A DNA stretch of 64,000 bases from Paracoccus binzhouensis (lineage in GTDB: Bacteria; Pseudomonadota; Alphaproteobacteria; Rhodobacterales; Rhodobacteraceae). This document shows, in pieces, positions 41,400 to 49,812 of the stretch. The stretch's first letter is position 1. Each line of letters begins with the position of its first letter. The translations under genes were made by a program, and so were the position numbers. Where the stretch lies: assembly GCF_016446475.1 (NCBI RefSeq), contig NZ_JAEHFP010000002.1, forward strand, positions 98,856 to 162,855, given 5' to 3'. The notes under the pieces are model-generated. The model was not told the DNA's origin. It saw only the letters and a program-made list of their open reading frames with translations, and did no database searches.

Positions 41400-42719
41400 T
41401 CAGGCCAGAAGGACGAGCCCGCGCTCGGCGCGGGTAATGGCGGTGTAGAGCCAGCGGCGTCGGTCGATCTCGCTGCGTCCCAGCCCGTCGTCCCAGACGA
41501 TCACGTTCTCCCACTGCGACCCTTGCGCCTTGTGGGCGGTGATCGCCCAGCCGAAAGTCGCCTCGGTCAGCTTGCGTTTTTCCCGCCAGTCGCGGTCATG
41601 GCGCTTGGCGTCGTAGGCGATGTGGTCCTCGAAATGCCCCTTGTAGATGCGCAGCCGCCCGGGGCGGCCGTCGCTGTCGAAGGGGGAGACCCGGCGCCCG
41701 TCCTCGTCATGCACCACGGCCGAGAAATAGAGGCTGCCCTCGTCGACAATATCCTCGAGGGTCAGGAACATGCCGTTGATCAGACCGAGCGAGTTGTCGT
41801 TCTTCAGGCAGATGATCTTTTCCGCCGCGCCAGTGGGCAAATATGTCCCGCCCAGCCCGGCCGCCGCGCGCATCGCATTGTTGATCTGCAACCGTGTCGC
41901 GTTAAGCCCGCAGATCAGCTGCCCGCCGCGCAGCGCCTGTTCCGGCGAAATGTCGCCCTTGCGCATCTTGGCGACATGGGTGTCGTAGGTGCCAAAACCG
42001 ATGGGCTCGCCCATCCGCGCCATGGTGGCGAGACGGATGATCGCGCTCTCAGTCGCCTGACGGTGAATCTCGGTCAGCATCACGTCGGGCGTATCGCGGG
42101 TGAAGGCGCCTTCGCCCTTGATCGGCGGCAACTGTCCGGGATCGCCCAGAACGAGGATCGGCTTGCCAAAACTCATCAGATCGCGCGCCATCTCCTCGCC
42201 CACCATCGACACCTCGTCGAGGACGATCAGCCTTGCATCCGCGGCATCGCTCTGCGGGTTCAGGGCGAAACGGGGATGCTTCATCGCCGAGAGCGCCTGC
42301 CGCATGGCCTCGATCGCGGCCTCGGCCGTGGTGCGATCAAAGCCGGTGAGGCGCCGTGCGGCGGTCTCGGCCTCGCGGACCTTCTGCGCTGCGGCCTCGA
42401 TTTCCGCTTCCGTGGCCTCGATCACGGAATAGATCAGGCTGTGGATGGTGCGCGCAGGCGTGCCCTTGCGGGTCAGCACCAGCGCCGCCTTGCCGGTGAA
42501 GGTGGCGGTAACCACACCCGGCACGCAGGTGCCGTCCTTCGCGCCGCGATGGGGCGACAGGCCAAGCTCATCGAGCGCGAACTTCAGCACCGTGCTCTTG
42601 CCCGATCCGGCATAGCCAAAGAGCCGGAACACCTGTTGCTGCTCGGTGCGATTCTCGAACCAGTCGCGGACCTCGGCTATGGCGGCGGCCTGCGCGGCCG
42701 ATGGGGTAAATTCCGTCAT
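41400..42719 (-). CDS. RecD/Dda-like DNA helicase
   Basis: A 439-residue SF1 helicase. Walker A GYAGSGKSTV (~35), the TFTGKAALVLTRKG motif Ia region, Walker B LIVLDEVSMVGEEM, motif III LVLGDPGQLPPIKGEG, and the C-terminal UvrD_C_2-type motifs AITAHKAQGSQWENVIV and WLYTAITRAERG are all visible. It probably serves phage replication or recombination together with the primase gene nine bases downstream. Confidence 0.87.
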   Translation of the reverse strand: MTEFTPSAAQAAAIAEVRDWFENRTEQQQVFRLFGYAGSGKSTVLKFALDELGLSPHRGAKDGTCVPGVVTATFTGKAALVLTRKGTPARTIHSLIYSVIEATEAEIEAAAQKVREAETAARRLTGFDRTTAEAAIEAMRQALSAMKHPRFALNPQSDAADARLIVLDEVSMVGEEMARDLMSFGKPILVLGDPGQLPPIKGEGAFTRDTPDVMLTEIHRQATESAIIRLATMARMGEPIGFGTYDTHVAKMRKGDISPEQALRGGQLICGLNATRLQINNAMRAAAGLGGTYLPTGAAEKIICLKNDNSLGLINGMFLTLEDIVDEGSLYFSAVVHDEDGRRVSPFDSDGRPGRLRIYKGHFEDHIAYDAKRHDRDWREKRKLTEATFGWAITAHKAQGSQWENVIVWDDGLGRSEIDRRRWLYTAITRAERGLVLLA

Positions 42720-43465
42720 GTCTGCCGCGCCTCCACCGCATAATCCTTCACCACCCCGCCGCGCGCGGGATCGCCCACTTCACATTGGCGCACGAAGATG
42801 CGCCGACCGTCCGGCAACTGCCGCCAATGCCCTCGACGCAGGTGCCAGCGCGGGCTGGCATGACTGCCACCGAGCCGCTCGGATGCTTTGCGAACCCGGG
42901 CCGGATCGATGGCGACCTGATGCCAGGTCCAGCCGCGCACGCCATCCCGCGCGAAGGGTTTGCGCTTGACCGGGGCGATCTGGCGTTCGCTGATGCTCGC
43001 TGCCGATGCGAGGATCGCGACCCCGCGCCAGACGATGGCTGCGGCCGCCTGACCGCTTTGTTCCGCCAGCCCTGCATCGCGGAGCGCCGGATTGATGGCG
43101 AATTCCGCGATGCCGCCATCCGCGATCCGGACATGGGCATGGATATCGGTCCAGCGTCTGGGGTTGCGCCACAGGGCGAGCCAGACCGCCTCGATGCCAT
43201 CGTCGCGCTGCCGGGCATAGACGATCTGGCTGCGGATGGTCCGGCTGCGGTCGGCCAACTCAAAAATCGTCTCGGGGTGCGGCAACCGTTGCGGACCGGC
43301 CGCCAGGCGGCGGGCCAGCGCATCGACGTCGTCGGAATCGAACTGCGCCTGATCGGCGAAGCGCCAGACCGGTGCGAACTCGAACCCTTCGAGCAGGTCC
43401 GGCAGCCAGAAGCGCGCGCGATGGGCGCGGACAATCCGTTTGAGATCATAGGCGTCAGGGATCAT
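42716..43465 (-). CDS. Conserved phage protein of unknown function
   Basis: A 249-residue protein with an N-terminal RIVRAHRARFWLPDLLEGFE, a middle IVYARQRDDGIEAVWLALWR and a C-terminal RWHLRRGHWRQLPDGRRIFV followed by VRQCEVGD, which is conserved in many alphaproteobacterial prophages. I know no function. It overlaps both neighbours by four bases, between the PD-(D/E)XK nuclease and the helicase, so it probably belongs to replication or recombination. Confidence 0.65.
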   Translation of the reverse strand: MIPDAYDLKRIVRAHRARFWLPDLLEGFEFAPVWRFADQAQFDSDDVDALARRLAAGPQRLPHPETIFELADRSRTIRSQIVYARQRDDGIEAVWLALWRNPRRWTDIHAHVRIADGGIAEFAINPALRDAGLAEQSGQAAAAIVWRGVAILASAASISERQIAPVKRKPFARDGVRGWTWHQVAIDPARVRKASERLGGSHASPRWHLRRGHWRQLPDGRRIFVRQCEVGDPARGGVVKDYAVEARQT

Positions 43466-44259
43466 CGCCGCTCACCCCAGCACTTGGCGGCCCATGCGCA
43501 GGGCGCGTGCCACTTGCCACCAGCCATGCCACCCCGGCAGACGACGGCCGTGGGTTCGGTCGCCGCCCGGGGCAACCATTCGCCCGCCGCCGAGGCCTGC
43601 ACAACCGTGACCGCGCGATCCGACATCTCTTGCGCCAGTCGCGCTTCGAACGGCACCAGTTCCGTGTGCAATTCCATCGTGTCGCGGTTCAGCGCGGTGA
43701 AGAGCGCCGGATTGGGCAGGTCCATATAGGCCTGATAGAGCGCAATCTGGGCGGCGTAGACGGGGCGTGCGATGCTGACGCCGCGCTTGACCACATCCTT
43801 CCAGCTCGACGCGCCGAGCGCCTTGTTCTCCCAGAGCGCGGGATAATCCATCGCGACGGGGCCGGAGACGAAGCAGCCGTCGATATGCCCCTTGAACCGG
43901 CCCGCCATGGCCGCGAAGCCGAACTGGCGGCCATCGGGGCGTTCGGTGCGCAGGTCGAACCCGGCGATCCGGAACCAGCCCGCGACGATGTCCTCGGCCC
44001 GATGCCCCGCCTCGAAGATCCGCAGGATGCGCGGTTCGAATTCCTGGCCTTCGTCCTTGGGAACGGCGAGGTAGTCATACTGGATCTGGCGCAGGCAGTC
44101 GCGCCCCAGCCCCGAGGAACTGACATAGGTGCGGGGGCGCTCGGCGCGATTGCGCGCCGTCAGGGCCGCATCGATGGCGGACGTAACGGCAGTGGCGATC
44201 GGCGGACGCGGCGCATCCTGGCCATAGAGGCAACCAGAGCCATGGTTCAGGTCAATCAT
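43462..44259 (-). CDS. PD-(D/E)XK nuclease (RecB/Cas4-like)
   Basis: A 265-residue exonuclease-like protein. Active-site pattern: RILRIFEAGHRAEDIVAGWF helix, FKGHIDGCFVSGP (Asp) and PALWENKALGASSWKDV (E-x-K). This fold is found in phage exonucleases that work with annealing proteins. It lies in the same operon as the Sak4-like ATPase, so the two may form the phage recombination pair. Confidence 0.78.
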   Translation of the reverse strand: MIDLNHGSGCLYGQDAPRPPIATAVTSAIDAALTARNRAERPRTYVSSSGLGRDCLRQIQYDYLAVPKDEGQEFEPRILRIFEAGHRAEDIVAGWFRIAGFDLRTERPDGRQFGFAAMAGRFKGHIDGCFVSGPVAMDYPALWENKALGASSWKDVVKRGVSIARPVYAAQIALYQAYMDLPNPALFTALNRDTMELHTELVPFEARLAQEMSDRAVTVVQASAAGEWLPRAATEPTAVVCRGGMAGGKWHAPCAWAAKCWGERR

Positions 44260-44465
44260 TGGTCGCGCTCCCAGAACCCGCCAGCCTGCGCGATGCAGGT
44301 TAGCTTGTGATGCTGGGCCTCGGTCAGCCGGGCGCGCGCGCCGAATGTCTCCAGCTTCTGACGCAGGCTCTCGCAGAACTCGACCTCGAAATCGGTGATG
44401 GCGTTCGCCGTCGCGGCAGCAAGAAGGTCAGTCCAGGGGGCGGTCTCATTGTTCAGATCGATCAT
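44256..44465 (-). CDS. Small phage protein
   Basis: A 69-residue protein (APWTDLLAAATANAITDFEV, ARLTEAQHHKLTCIAQAGGF) with helical character and no known domain. Its N-terminus MIDLN is shared with the next two large genes of the operon (nuclease and primase). It overlaps the nuclease gene by four bases. The function is unknown. Confidence 0.6.
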   Translation of the reverse strand: MIDLNNETAPWTDLLAAATANAITDFEVEFCESLRQKLETFGARARLTEAQHHKLTCIAQAGGFWERDQ

Positions 44466-44475
44466 GACGGCCCCC

Positions 44476-44886
44476 TCAGAACGGAATCGGATCGTCATGG
44501 GCCGTGCCGGTCCGCTCCTTGCGCGCGCCCTGCGCCAGCATGCTGTCGACATAGCCGGTGACGGCCGCCTCGATCAGCCGGTCGATATCGGCGGCGGTGC
44601 GGTGGAAGAAGGGCTCCATGAGCCCTAGGTCGGTCAACGCTTCGGCAAAGAGCGCCCGCGCGTCGCGGATCGCCTGTGCCTCGCGGGCAGTCTTGTCGAT
44701 CATGCCATTCATCCTTTGGGCGATTGCGCTGCCCACGTCCTGACAGCGGAGCGAGCAGAAGCGGTGATAGGGATAGCGGTCGTGCTGGAGCCGGTGGACG
44801 TAGCCGAAGCCGCGGGCCTCCCGCGCACAGACGGCGCAGAGCGCTAACCCAGCAGGAAATTCGCGATCGGGTCCTCCGGCGGCCAT
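44476..44886 (-). CDS. DUF6511 protein
   Basis: A 136-residue protein with an N-terminal zinc-finger-like segment LALCAVCAREARGFGYVHRL, then YPYHRFCSLRCQDVGSAIAQ, that is two CxxC-type pairs, and a helical C-terminal part (GLMEPFFHRTAADIDRLIEA). This matches DUF6511 of alphaproteobacterial prophages. It overlaps the upstream gene by 43 bases; the ATG at 44886 was chosen for family likeness. Nucleic acid binding is likely, the role unknown. Confidence 0.68.
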   Translation of the reverse strand: MAAGGPDREFPAGLALCAVCAREARGFGYVHRLQHDRYPYHRFCSLRCQDVGSAIAQRMNGMIDKTAREAQAIRDARALFAEALTDLGLMEPFFHRTAADIDRLIEAAVTGYVDSMLAQGARKERTGTAHDDPIPF

Positions 44887-45164
44887 CCCGCCCGCTGGAG
44901 CTTCTCGGTCTGCATCACGATCCAGCGCGAGATCGCGTTGCTCGCCATGGCCTCGAGGTCGCCGAGGGTGAGGCTTGCGATGGGATGGTGCAGTCTTCCT
45001 CGGGCCTCGAGCCATGTTCCGATCTCCAGCGCGGCGGCGCGCGTCACATGCGCCTGCCATTCGTCGGGGGTCATGGGCCGGTCTGCCGGCCCATCCCCTT
45101 CGGGCTCGGCGGCAGGCGTCCCAACGGAACCACCCGGCCGCCGCTTCCGCCGCACCTCAGCCAT
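44844..45164 (-). CDS. Small conserved phage protein
   Basis: A 106-residue protein starting with a basic MAEVRRKRRPGG, then a conserved part WQAHVTRAAALEIGTWLEAR and ASNAISRWIVMQTEKLQRAG, ending PPEDPIANFLLG. The ATG at 45164 overlaps the stop of the preceding gene (ATGGCTGA); a second ATG at 45074 is also possible. No function is known. Confidence 0.6.
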   Translation of the reverse strand: MAEVRRKRRPGGSVGTPAAEPEGDGPADRPMTPDEWQAHVTRAAALEIGTWLEARGRLHHPIASLTLGDLEAMASNAISRWIVMQTEKLQRAGWPPEDPIANFLLG

Positions 45165-45903
45165 TGAGCCACGCGGGCATCGCCGGGGTGCCCGGTGCTG
45201 CGGGTCCCGGTGTTTGGGGCGCGGCAGCCGCTGCGGGTGCGTTCTGCGCCCCCCAGGCCGGAGCGGCCGTCGCATTGGGCTGCGCTGCCGCGCCCCATGC
45301 CGGCGTCGGCGCCTGCCAACCCGGCGCGGCGCTCGCGGCCTTGCGCGGCGGGGCGTTGACGGGTTCCGGCGGGACGGTTTCACCGCGCATGATGGCGGTA
45401 TGCTGCGGCTCGTCCGGCAGAACGACGTTGGCGATGCGGTTCTGGTCGCGGTATTGCGGGTTCGAGGCGGGCTCCACCATGATCCGGGCGGCAAAGACGA
45501 TGCCGTCGAGGTGCTTGAGGCCCGGCAGCACCCGCTTGGCCTTGGTCGCCGGGGTTTCGTCGCGAGGATCGAGCCCGAGGGCACTGTCGACCATGGCGCG
45601 AAACGTGGATTTCGAGATCTTCCAGCCGATTGACTGGCCTTTCTCGTCAAGTTTTCCGCCTGCCACGGTGAAGCTCTGCCAGAACTTGCGGCGGGCATGC
45701 GGGCCCTCGACCACGGTGAATTCGCAATCGAGCATCCGCGCATCGCTGGACTGCGAGGCCTTCAGCAGACCCGCATCCATCGGGGTCGCGCCGTTCACCC
45801 CGCCGGGGCGGATGGTCAGGCGGACCTTGGCGAAGGTGCCGTCCGGGATCAGTTCGCCAATGGGGGCCATCTGCGGCTGGGCGTCGTTCAGGTCGTAGCT
45901 CAT
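45157..45903 (-). CDS. Conserved phage protein, possible single-strand DNA-binding role
   Basis: A 248-residue protein. The N-terminal ~150 residues (YDLNDAQPQMAPIGELIPDG, MLDCEFTVVEGPHARRKFWQ, GWKISKSTFRAMVDSALGLD) are conserved in rhizobial and Rhodobacteraceae phages. The C-terminus is a disordered A/P/G/Q/W-rich tail ending PAWLNG, which recalls the tails of single-strand binding proteins. It lies directly after the Sak4-like ATPase gene. The ssDNA-binding role is inferred. Confidence 0.6.
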   Translation of the reverse strand: MSYDLNDAQPQMAPIGELIPDGTFAKVRLTIRPGGVNGATPMDAGLLKASQSSDARMLDCEFTVVEGPHARRKFWQSFTVAGGKLDEKGQSIGWKISKSTFRAMVDSALGLDPRDETPATKAKRVLPGLKHLDGIVFAARIMVEPASNPQYRDQNRIANVVLPDEPQHTAIMRGETVPPEPVNAPPRKAASAAPGWQAPTPAWGAAAQPNATAAPAWGAQNAPAAAAAPQTPGPAAPGTPAMPAWLNG

Positions 45904-45921
45904 GTCAGTTCCTTTCAAGGA

Positions 45922-46779
45922 TCAGGAGGCGAAAGTGGGTTGATGGGGGGCGCGGCCGTCGATCCGTGCGAGCAGCGCGCCGAGGTCGGGCGGCTCGGTC
46001 AGGTCGAGACGGCCCGAACGGTCCTTGGCGGGAAGGCCCCAGGGATTGCCAGACTTGCAGACAAGGCGGCGATCGGATGCGGTCTCGTCCAGCACCCAGC
46101 CGCCTTCGGCATCGCGGGCGAAGAGCTGCATAGAAACCACCTGGTCCACGATGCCGGGCAATTCCCGCCCCGCCTTGCTGCCTTCCATCTGCGGCTGCCA
46201 GGTGACGGCGCCGAAATCGTCGGTCACCTTTTCCAGCACGCCGACGAAGATCACGGTCTTGCCGCGTGCATGCTGGAGGTGCTTCAGCGCCTGGATCACC
46301 TCTCGCCCCAGAAGCCCGTAGGCGCCCCGGACATCGGGCTTCCCGGTCCGGTCCGAGAAGGCCTCGGGCTGCTGGCGGGCATAGGCCATCGCCTGCCGCG
46401 TCAGATCGGTGATCGAGTCGACGAAGACGATGCGGCGCGCGGCGAGGAAGGCCTCGATGCCACTGTCGCGGTGCTGGGCCTGCAGCCACGCATGCCGTTC
46501 GGTCCCGTACCAGGACTGCGGATGCTGCGCGGGGTCCGGCCCGCCGATCAGCACCGCAAGATCGCGGAAATCGGTGAAGCTGCGCACCGGGATCGACGCG
46601 CCGCGCCAGTCCTGCACCGATTTCATCCCGGCCTCGAGGTCGAGGCAGACGGTTTCCTCGGCAGGTAGGGATTTCAGAAGCGTGGTCTTGCCCACGCCCG
46701 GTGGGCCGAAGATGGCGAGAGAGGTCTTGTTCTCGGCGGCCGAGAGGCGTTCGTCAGCGGTGATGATGCGGAAGGCCAT
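45922..46779 (-). CDS. Sak4-like RecA-fold ATPase
   Basis: A 285-residue ATP-binding protein with Walker A AIFGPPGVGKTTLLKSLP (~22-39), Walker B RRIVFVDSITDLTRQA, and KTVIFVGVLEKVTDDFGA. It fits the phage Sak4/RecA-like group of single-strand annealing or recombination ATPases. It precedes the possible ssDNA-binding protein and the nuclease, as expected for a recombination block. Confidence 0.75.
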   Translation of the reverse strand: MAFRIITADERLSAAENKTSLAIFGPPGVGKTTLLKSLPAEETVCLDLEAGMKSVQDWRGASIPVRSFTDFRDLAVLIGGPDPAQHPQSWYGTERHAWLQAQHRDSGIEAFLAARRIVFVDSITDLTRQAMAYARQQPEAFSDRTGKPDVRGAYGLLGREVIQALKHLQHARGKTVIFVGVLEKVTDDFGAVTWQPQMEGSKAGRELPGIVDQVVSMQLFARDAEGGWVLDETASDRRLVCKSGNPWGLPAKDRSGRLDLTEPPDLGALLARIDGRAPHQPTFAS

Positions 46780-46803
46780 GGTATTCTCCGAAGGATTGAA
46801 AGG

Positions 46804-46878
46804 GCGCGGCGGCGGGGGTGACCGGGTGCCGAAGGGGAACCTGCCCGGCGTTACCGCTCGGGCATCCCGCCGCCGCGC
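46804..46878 (-). other. Structured intergenic element in the replication operon
   Basis: A 13-base perfect inverted repeat (46804-46816 and 46866-46878, GCGCGGCGGCGGG) encloses a smaller stem (TGCCCG / CGGGCA). It fills most of the only ~100-base gap in an operon where genes otherwise abut. It may be an RNA regulatory element or processing site for the Sak4-like gene downstream, or a transcription pause. Confidence 0.45.
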
Positions 46879-46879
46879 G

Positions 46880-47398
46880 TCACCGGTCTCGAGTCTCGAG
46901 CCGGAACACGGGTTTGCCGGTGGTCTCGGACCGGGCGGCTGCGAAGCCTTCGCGCATGGCGTCGGGCCACGCGCCGTAGCGCCGCTCGGGCACGCGGTAG
47001 GCGATCTCGAGATACTCGGTCGGATCGTCGCCGGCGGCGCGGATGCGCTCGGCCATCGCGGCGAGGCGGTCCTGATCCCACGAGACCTTCTTCGGCAGGT
47101 CGGCGATCACGACGATCCCGTCGTCCTCGACCCGCACGGTGCCGCTGGTCTTGCCCTGCGCAGACCGCTCGACTTCGGTCGCGGCGCCATAACGCTGCGC
47201 CAGTGCCGCTTCGAAACGGTCCTTCAGACGCTTGACCCGCGCGGTCTCAGACGCTGCCGCCTCCTGCAATGCCAACAGCAGGTCTGGCGGCATGTCGGCG
47301 ATTTCGCCGATGGACAGCCGGTCGAGATCCTCGAACTTCGGCACGTTGTCGAAGCGTGCCTCTGTCGGCGCGTCGGTGCTGGGGAACGGCATGGCCAT
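46880..47398 (-). CDS. Conserved phage protein of the early operon
   Basis: A 172-residue protein (LDRLSIGEIADMPPDLLLAL, QEAAASETARVKRLKDRFEA, VVIADLPKKVSWDQDRLAAM, DPTEYLEIAYRVPERRYGAW). It is partly helical with a conserved C-terminal block. I recognise the type from related prophages but not a function. It starts one base from the previous gene's stop and is followed by the structured element. Confidence 0.62.
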   Translation of the reverse strand: MAMPFPSTDAPTEARFDNVPKFEDLDRLSIGEIADMPPDLLLALQEAAASETARVKRLKDRFEAALAQRYGAATEVERSAQGKTSGTVRVEDDGIVVIADLPKKVSWDQDRLAAMAERIRAAGDDPTEYLEIAYRVPERRYGAWPDAMREGFAAARSETTGKPVFRLETRDR

Positions 47399-47790
47399 CA
47401 GCGCCCCTCCCGTTTCAGGGCCGCATCCACGGCGCGGTCCGTGCCGACGGCTCCGGCTTCGCGCGCCAGACGGTGGAGTTTTTCCAGCGCCGAGGATCGC
47501 TGGATGGCCGCCGAGAGTTCGGCATTCGCGGCGACGATCGCGATGGCGATATCGTCGACACTCGCGGTCTCGACGGGCAGCGGATCGGTGGCATCGCCGG
47601 GACGCCCGGCGGAGGGGATCACCTCCGGCAGATCCTCAAGGCTGCGAAAAGCCTTGCGCAGGCGCGCAAGCGGGCTGTTGGGCTCGATCATGTCGTGGTC
47701 TCCGTTGAGGGATGCGGCCGAGCTTCCGGCCAGAAGGAAGTAAAGGGACGGCGGGAGCCGATCCCCGATCCAGGCAAGCGTGGCGCGCAT
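47398..47790 (-). CDS. Small phage protein of unknown function
   Basis: A 130-residue frame with IEPNSPLARLRKAFRSLEDL and VDDIAIAIVAANAELSAAIQ, partly helical. The ATG at 47790 shares a base with the preceding stop (TGATG) and has GAGGAGG seven bases upstream. An internal ATG at 47691 also has a GGAG site and would remove an N-terminal part of doubtful quality; both are possible. The function is unknown. Confidence 0.5.
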   Translation of the reverse strand: MRATLAWIGDRLPPSLYFLLAGSSAASLNGDHDMIEPNSPLARLRKAFRSLEDLPEVIPSAGRPGDATDPLPVETASVDDIAIAIVAANAELSAAIQRSSALEKLHRLAREAGAVGTDRAVDAALKREGR

Positions 47791-48131
47791 CAGGCGGCCT
47801 CCTCTGTCGCGATGAGTTGGGAGAACGGGATCGGCGCATGGCGCGGCTTGGTTCGCGCGATGGCCAGATAGGCGAAGCGGTCGGGGCCGACGCGGACCTG
47901 CACCAGATGCACCAGCGCGGCCTCGAAGGCGCGGTGAGCGGCACTGGCCAGCGCCCCGAGCCTGCGGCGTTCCGGTTCCGGCAAGGTGGAAATCACCGCC
48001 GTGGTATCGATCCCGAGAAACCCACGATGATACTCGAGACGGTCGCCCGGCATGGCCTGGCCGATCCAGGCGCAGAACTCGATGTCGGTGAGCGGCCGGG
48101 CCTTTGCGGGCGTGAATTCTGTGAGGGGCAT
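47790..48131 (-). CDS. Conserved phage protein
   Basis: A 113-residue protein (LTDIEFCAWIGQAMPGDRLE, YHRGFLGIDTTAVISTLPEP, AALVHLVQVRVGPDRFAYLA) conserved in alphaproteobacterial prophages, with unknown function. I chose the ATG at 48131 because GGAG lies nine bases upstream; an ATG at 48146 is also in frame. It is the second gene of the early operon, right after the sigma-like regulator. Confidence 0.62.
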   Translation of the reverse strand: MPLTEFTPAKARPLTDIEFCAWIGQAMPGDRLEYHRGFLGIDTTAVISTLPEPERRRLGALASAAHRAFEAALVHLVQVRVGPDRFAYLAIARTKPRHAPIPFSQLIATEEAA

Positions 48132-48159
48132 GACGATCATCTCCATGTCGGTCCTCTAC

Positions 48160-48753
48160 TCACGCCGCTTTCGAACCGTCCCACTCGGTCCCGATCCCGC
48201 GCATGGCGAGGTCGAGCCGCAGGCGGGCGATGTGACGGTAGAGGGCGGAACGGGAGGTGCCGGTGCGCTCGACGATCTCTGCGACAGCGCAGGTGCCAAG
48301 CGCCGCGCAAAGCCCGCGGGCCTCCTCGGGCAGGCCGCCCAGCACCCTGGCGAGATCGTGGATTGTGTCGGCGTCGTCCGTGGCGGAGCGGTCCTGCCCA
48401 TGCCAGGCGGCCAGACCGTCTGCTTCTGCCAGCAAGCAGCCCAGAGGTTGGGTCGCGCCGGAAACGGGGGCGTCGAGCGAAAGCACCGTGCGGCCCTGCA
48501 TCCTGCGCTGGCGATGATGGCGGATGGCGATGCGCGAGGACTGGTTGCGCAGGACGATGTTGGCGAAGGCGCCGATGCTGCCACGGCGCGCGTCGAAGCC
48601 GGGCAGCCGGCAGATCAGGTCGACCAGCAGGTCCTGGCGGAGATCGTCGAGATCGGCGGCAGGCAGCACCAGCTTGCGATGCAGGCGGCGCGCGGCAATG
48701 GCCGCTTCGTCGATCAGTGTGGCAAGCTCGTCGGGGGAAATCGGCGGAAACAT
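48160..48753 (-). CDS. Sigma-70-like phage regulator
   Basis: A 197-residue protein with a region-2-like segment ADLDDLRQDLLVDLICRLPG, then FDARRGSIGAFANIVLRNQS, and a region-4-like helix-turn-helix, CAVAEIVERTGTSRSALYRH. It resembles small ECF-type sigma factors found at the head of the early operon in related prophages. It may direct polymerase to phage promoters. GAGGTG lies eight bases before the ATG. An inverted repeat upstream may control it. Confidence 0.7.
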   Translation of the reverse strand: MFPPISPDELATLIDEAAIAARRLHRKLVLPAADLDDLRQDLLVDLICRLPGFDARRGSIGAFANIVLRNQSSRIAIRHHRQRRMQGRTVLSLDAPVSGATQPLGCLLAEADGLAAWHGQDRSATDDADTIHDLARVLGGLPEEARGLCAALGTCAVAEIVERTGTSRSALYRHIARLRLDLAMRGIGTEWDGSKAA

Positions 48754-48765
48754 TCGGGAGCACCT

Positions 48766-48788
48766 CGGAACATGTTGCTGTTGTTCCG
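48766..48788. promoter_or_regulatory. Inverted repeat upstream of the sigma-like gene
   Basis: CGGAACA (48766-48772) and TGTTCCG (48782-48788) form a dyad with a nine-base loop, and CATTCGG / CCGAATG form an outer overlapping pair (48751-48757 and 48786-48792). It lies in the short gap before the sigma-like gene, so it may be its operator. The binding factor is unknown. Confidence 0.4.
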
Positions 48789-48861
48789 AATGTGCCGTTC
48801 AGCGCGCTGCTGCCGGTGTGATTGCCGTGTGTTTGTTATGTGCGGATTGTGTGGGACGGCC

Positions 48862-49812
48862 TCAGGGCTCGATGACCACTTCGGCAGGGTCGAGGCCGAT
48901 CCGATAGCCGCGCGCGCGAACCGTCGCGACCAGCGATTTCGCCTGCGCCTCGGGCATGCCGGAGGAGATAAGCGCGTTGCGCAGGTCGCGGGCGATTTCA
49001 TTGGCGGGACGGCCGGTCTGCCTCTCAATATCCTGCTTTTTCAGGACTGGATCACGCTTGACGGATTGCTCGATCAGCAGACGAAACAGCGCGAACATCT
49101 GAGTCGGCAGGTCTAGCCGACGGCCGTCGAGAGTGACCGATTGCGCCGAAAGCTTCATGACAAGGCGCGGAACTGAAGATGGCGGATCGAGGACGAGGCG
49201 TTCCGTGCCATCCGACCCTGCCTTGAAAACCGCTGCAATTTCGTGGGGCTCGACTCCAACCTCCCGCAGCCTGACGGCGATTGTTGCGGAAAGGTCGTGG
49301 ACGATTGCCATGATCGGCTTTGGCCCCACGACCGCCCTGATCGCCATCACCGCGCCCGGCGTAACCAGGTTGTCGGCATCGAATGACAGGACCACGGCAT
49401 GCCCAGACGGGGTCTCCCCCAATAGCCAGAGGCCGTCCGCAACGCGGGCGACAGCGCCGCCAAGATTCCCGCTGGCCGCAATCCGGGCCACGAGCCTGTC
49501 GACGTCGACCGAAAAGCGGCGCAGATCGTCCTTCTGGAGGATCACGTCTTCGGACTGATCGTGCGGGCAGCAGGCCCGAAATGCATCACCCAACTGTTCG
49601 ACGGGGCGCGCGTCTAGCCCGCAGTCGCACTCGGCGCAGACCGACCAGGTATCGGCCCTCCGTTCTTCGATCAGCACCTGCGCTCGCAAGAAGCGCTCAA
49701 ATTCGCTTGCGGGAAATCGGCCCAACGCCCGGCCCGAGATCGCGACCCGGGCGCCACCCTCACTCAGCCGCGTCCACAACCATGCCAGCATCGCGGTCCT
49801 TCTCGAGCCCAT
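48862..49812 (-). CDS. Unknown protein with C-terminal winged-helix-like part (unit with 49760-50998)
   Basis: A 316-residue protein. It has a cysteine-rich insert, SVCAECDCGLDARPVEQLGD then RACCPHDQSEDV (~57-88), which may bind zinc, a middle part with ADGLWLLGETPSGHAVVLSF, and a C-terminus with AKSLVATVRARGYRIGLDPA that resembles the wing of OmpR-type DNA-binding domains. It overlaps the upstream gene by 53 bases, so translation is coupled. No known function; the pair may be a regulatory or defence unit. Confidence 0.6.
   Translation of the reverse strand: MGSRRTAMLAWLWTRLSEGGARVAISGRALGRFPASEFERFLRAQVLIEERRADTWSVCAECDCGLDARPVEQLGDAFRACCPHDQSEDVILQKDDLRRFSVDVDRLVARIAASGNLGGAVARVADGLWLLGETPSGHAVVLSFDADNLVTPGAVMAIRAVVGPKPIMAIVHDLSATIAVRLREVGVEPHEIAAVFKAGSDGTERLVLDPPSSVPRLVMKLSAQSVTLDGRRLDLPTQMFALFRLLIEQSVKRDPVLKKQDIERQTGRPANEIARDLRNALISSGMPEAQAKSLVATVRARGYRIGLDPAEVVIEP

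Noticed and set aside
48781..48801. LexA/SOS box of the GTTC-N7-GTTC type near the sigma-like gene
   Set aside because: The two GTTC copies are ten bases apart rather than seven, so the alphaproteobacterial LexA pattern is not met.
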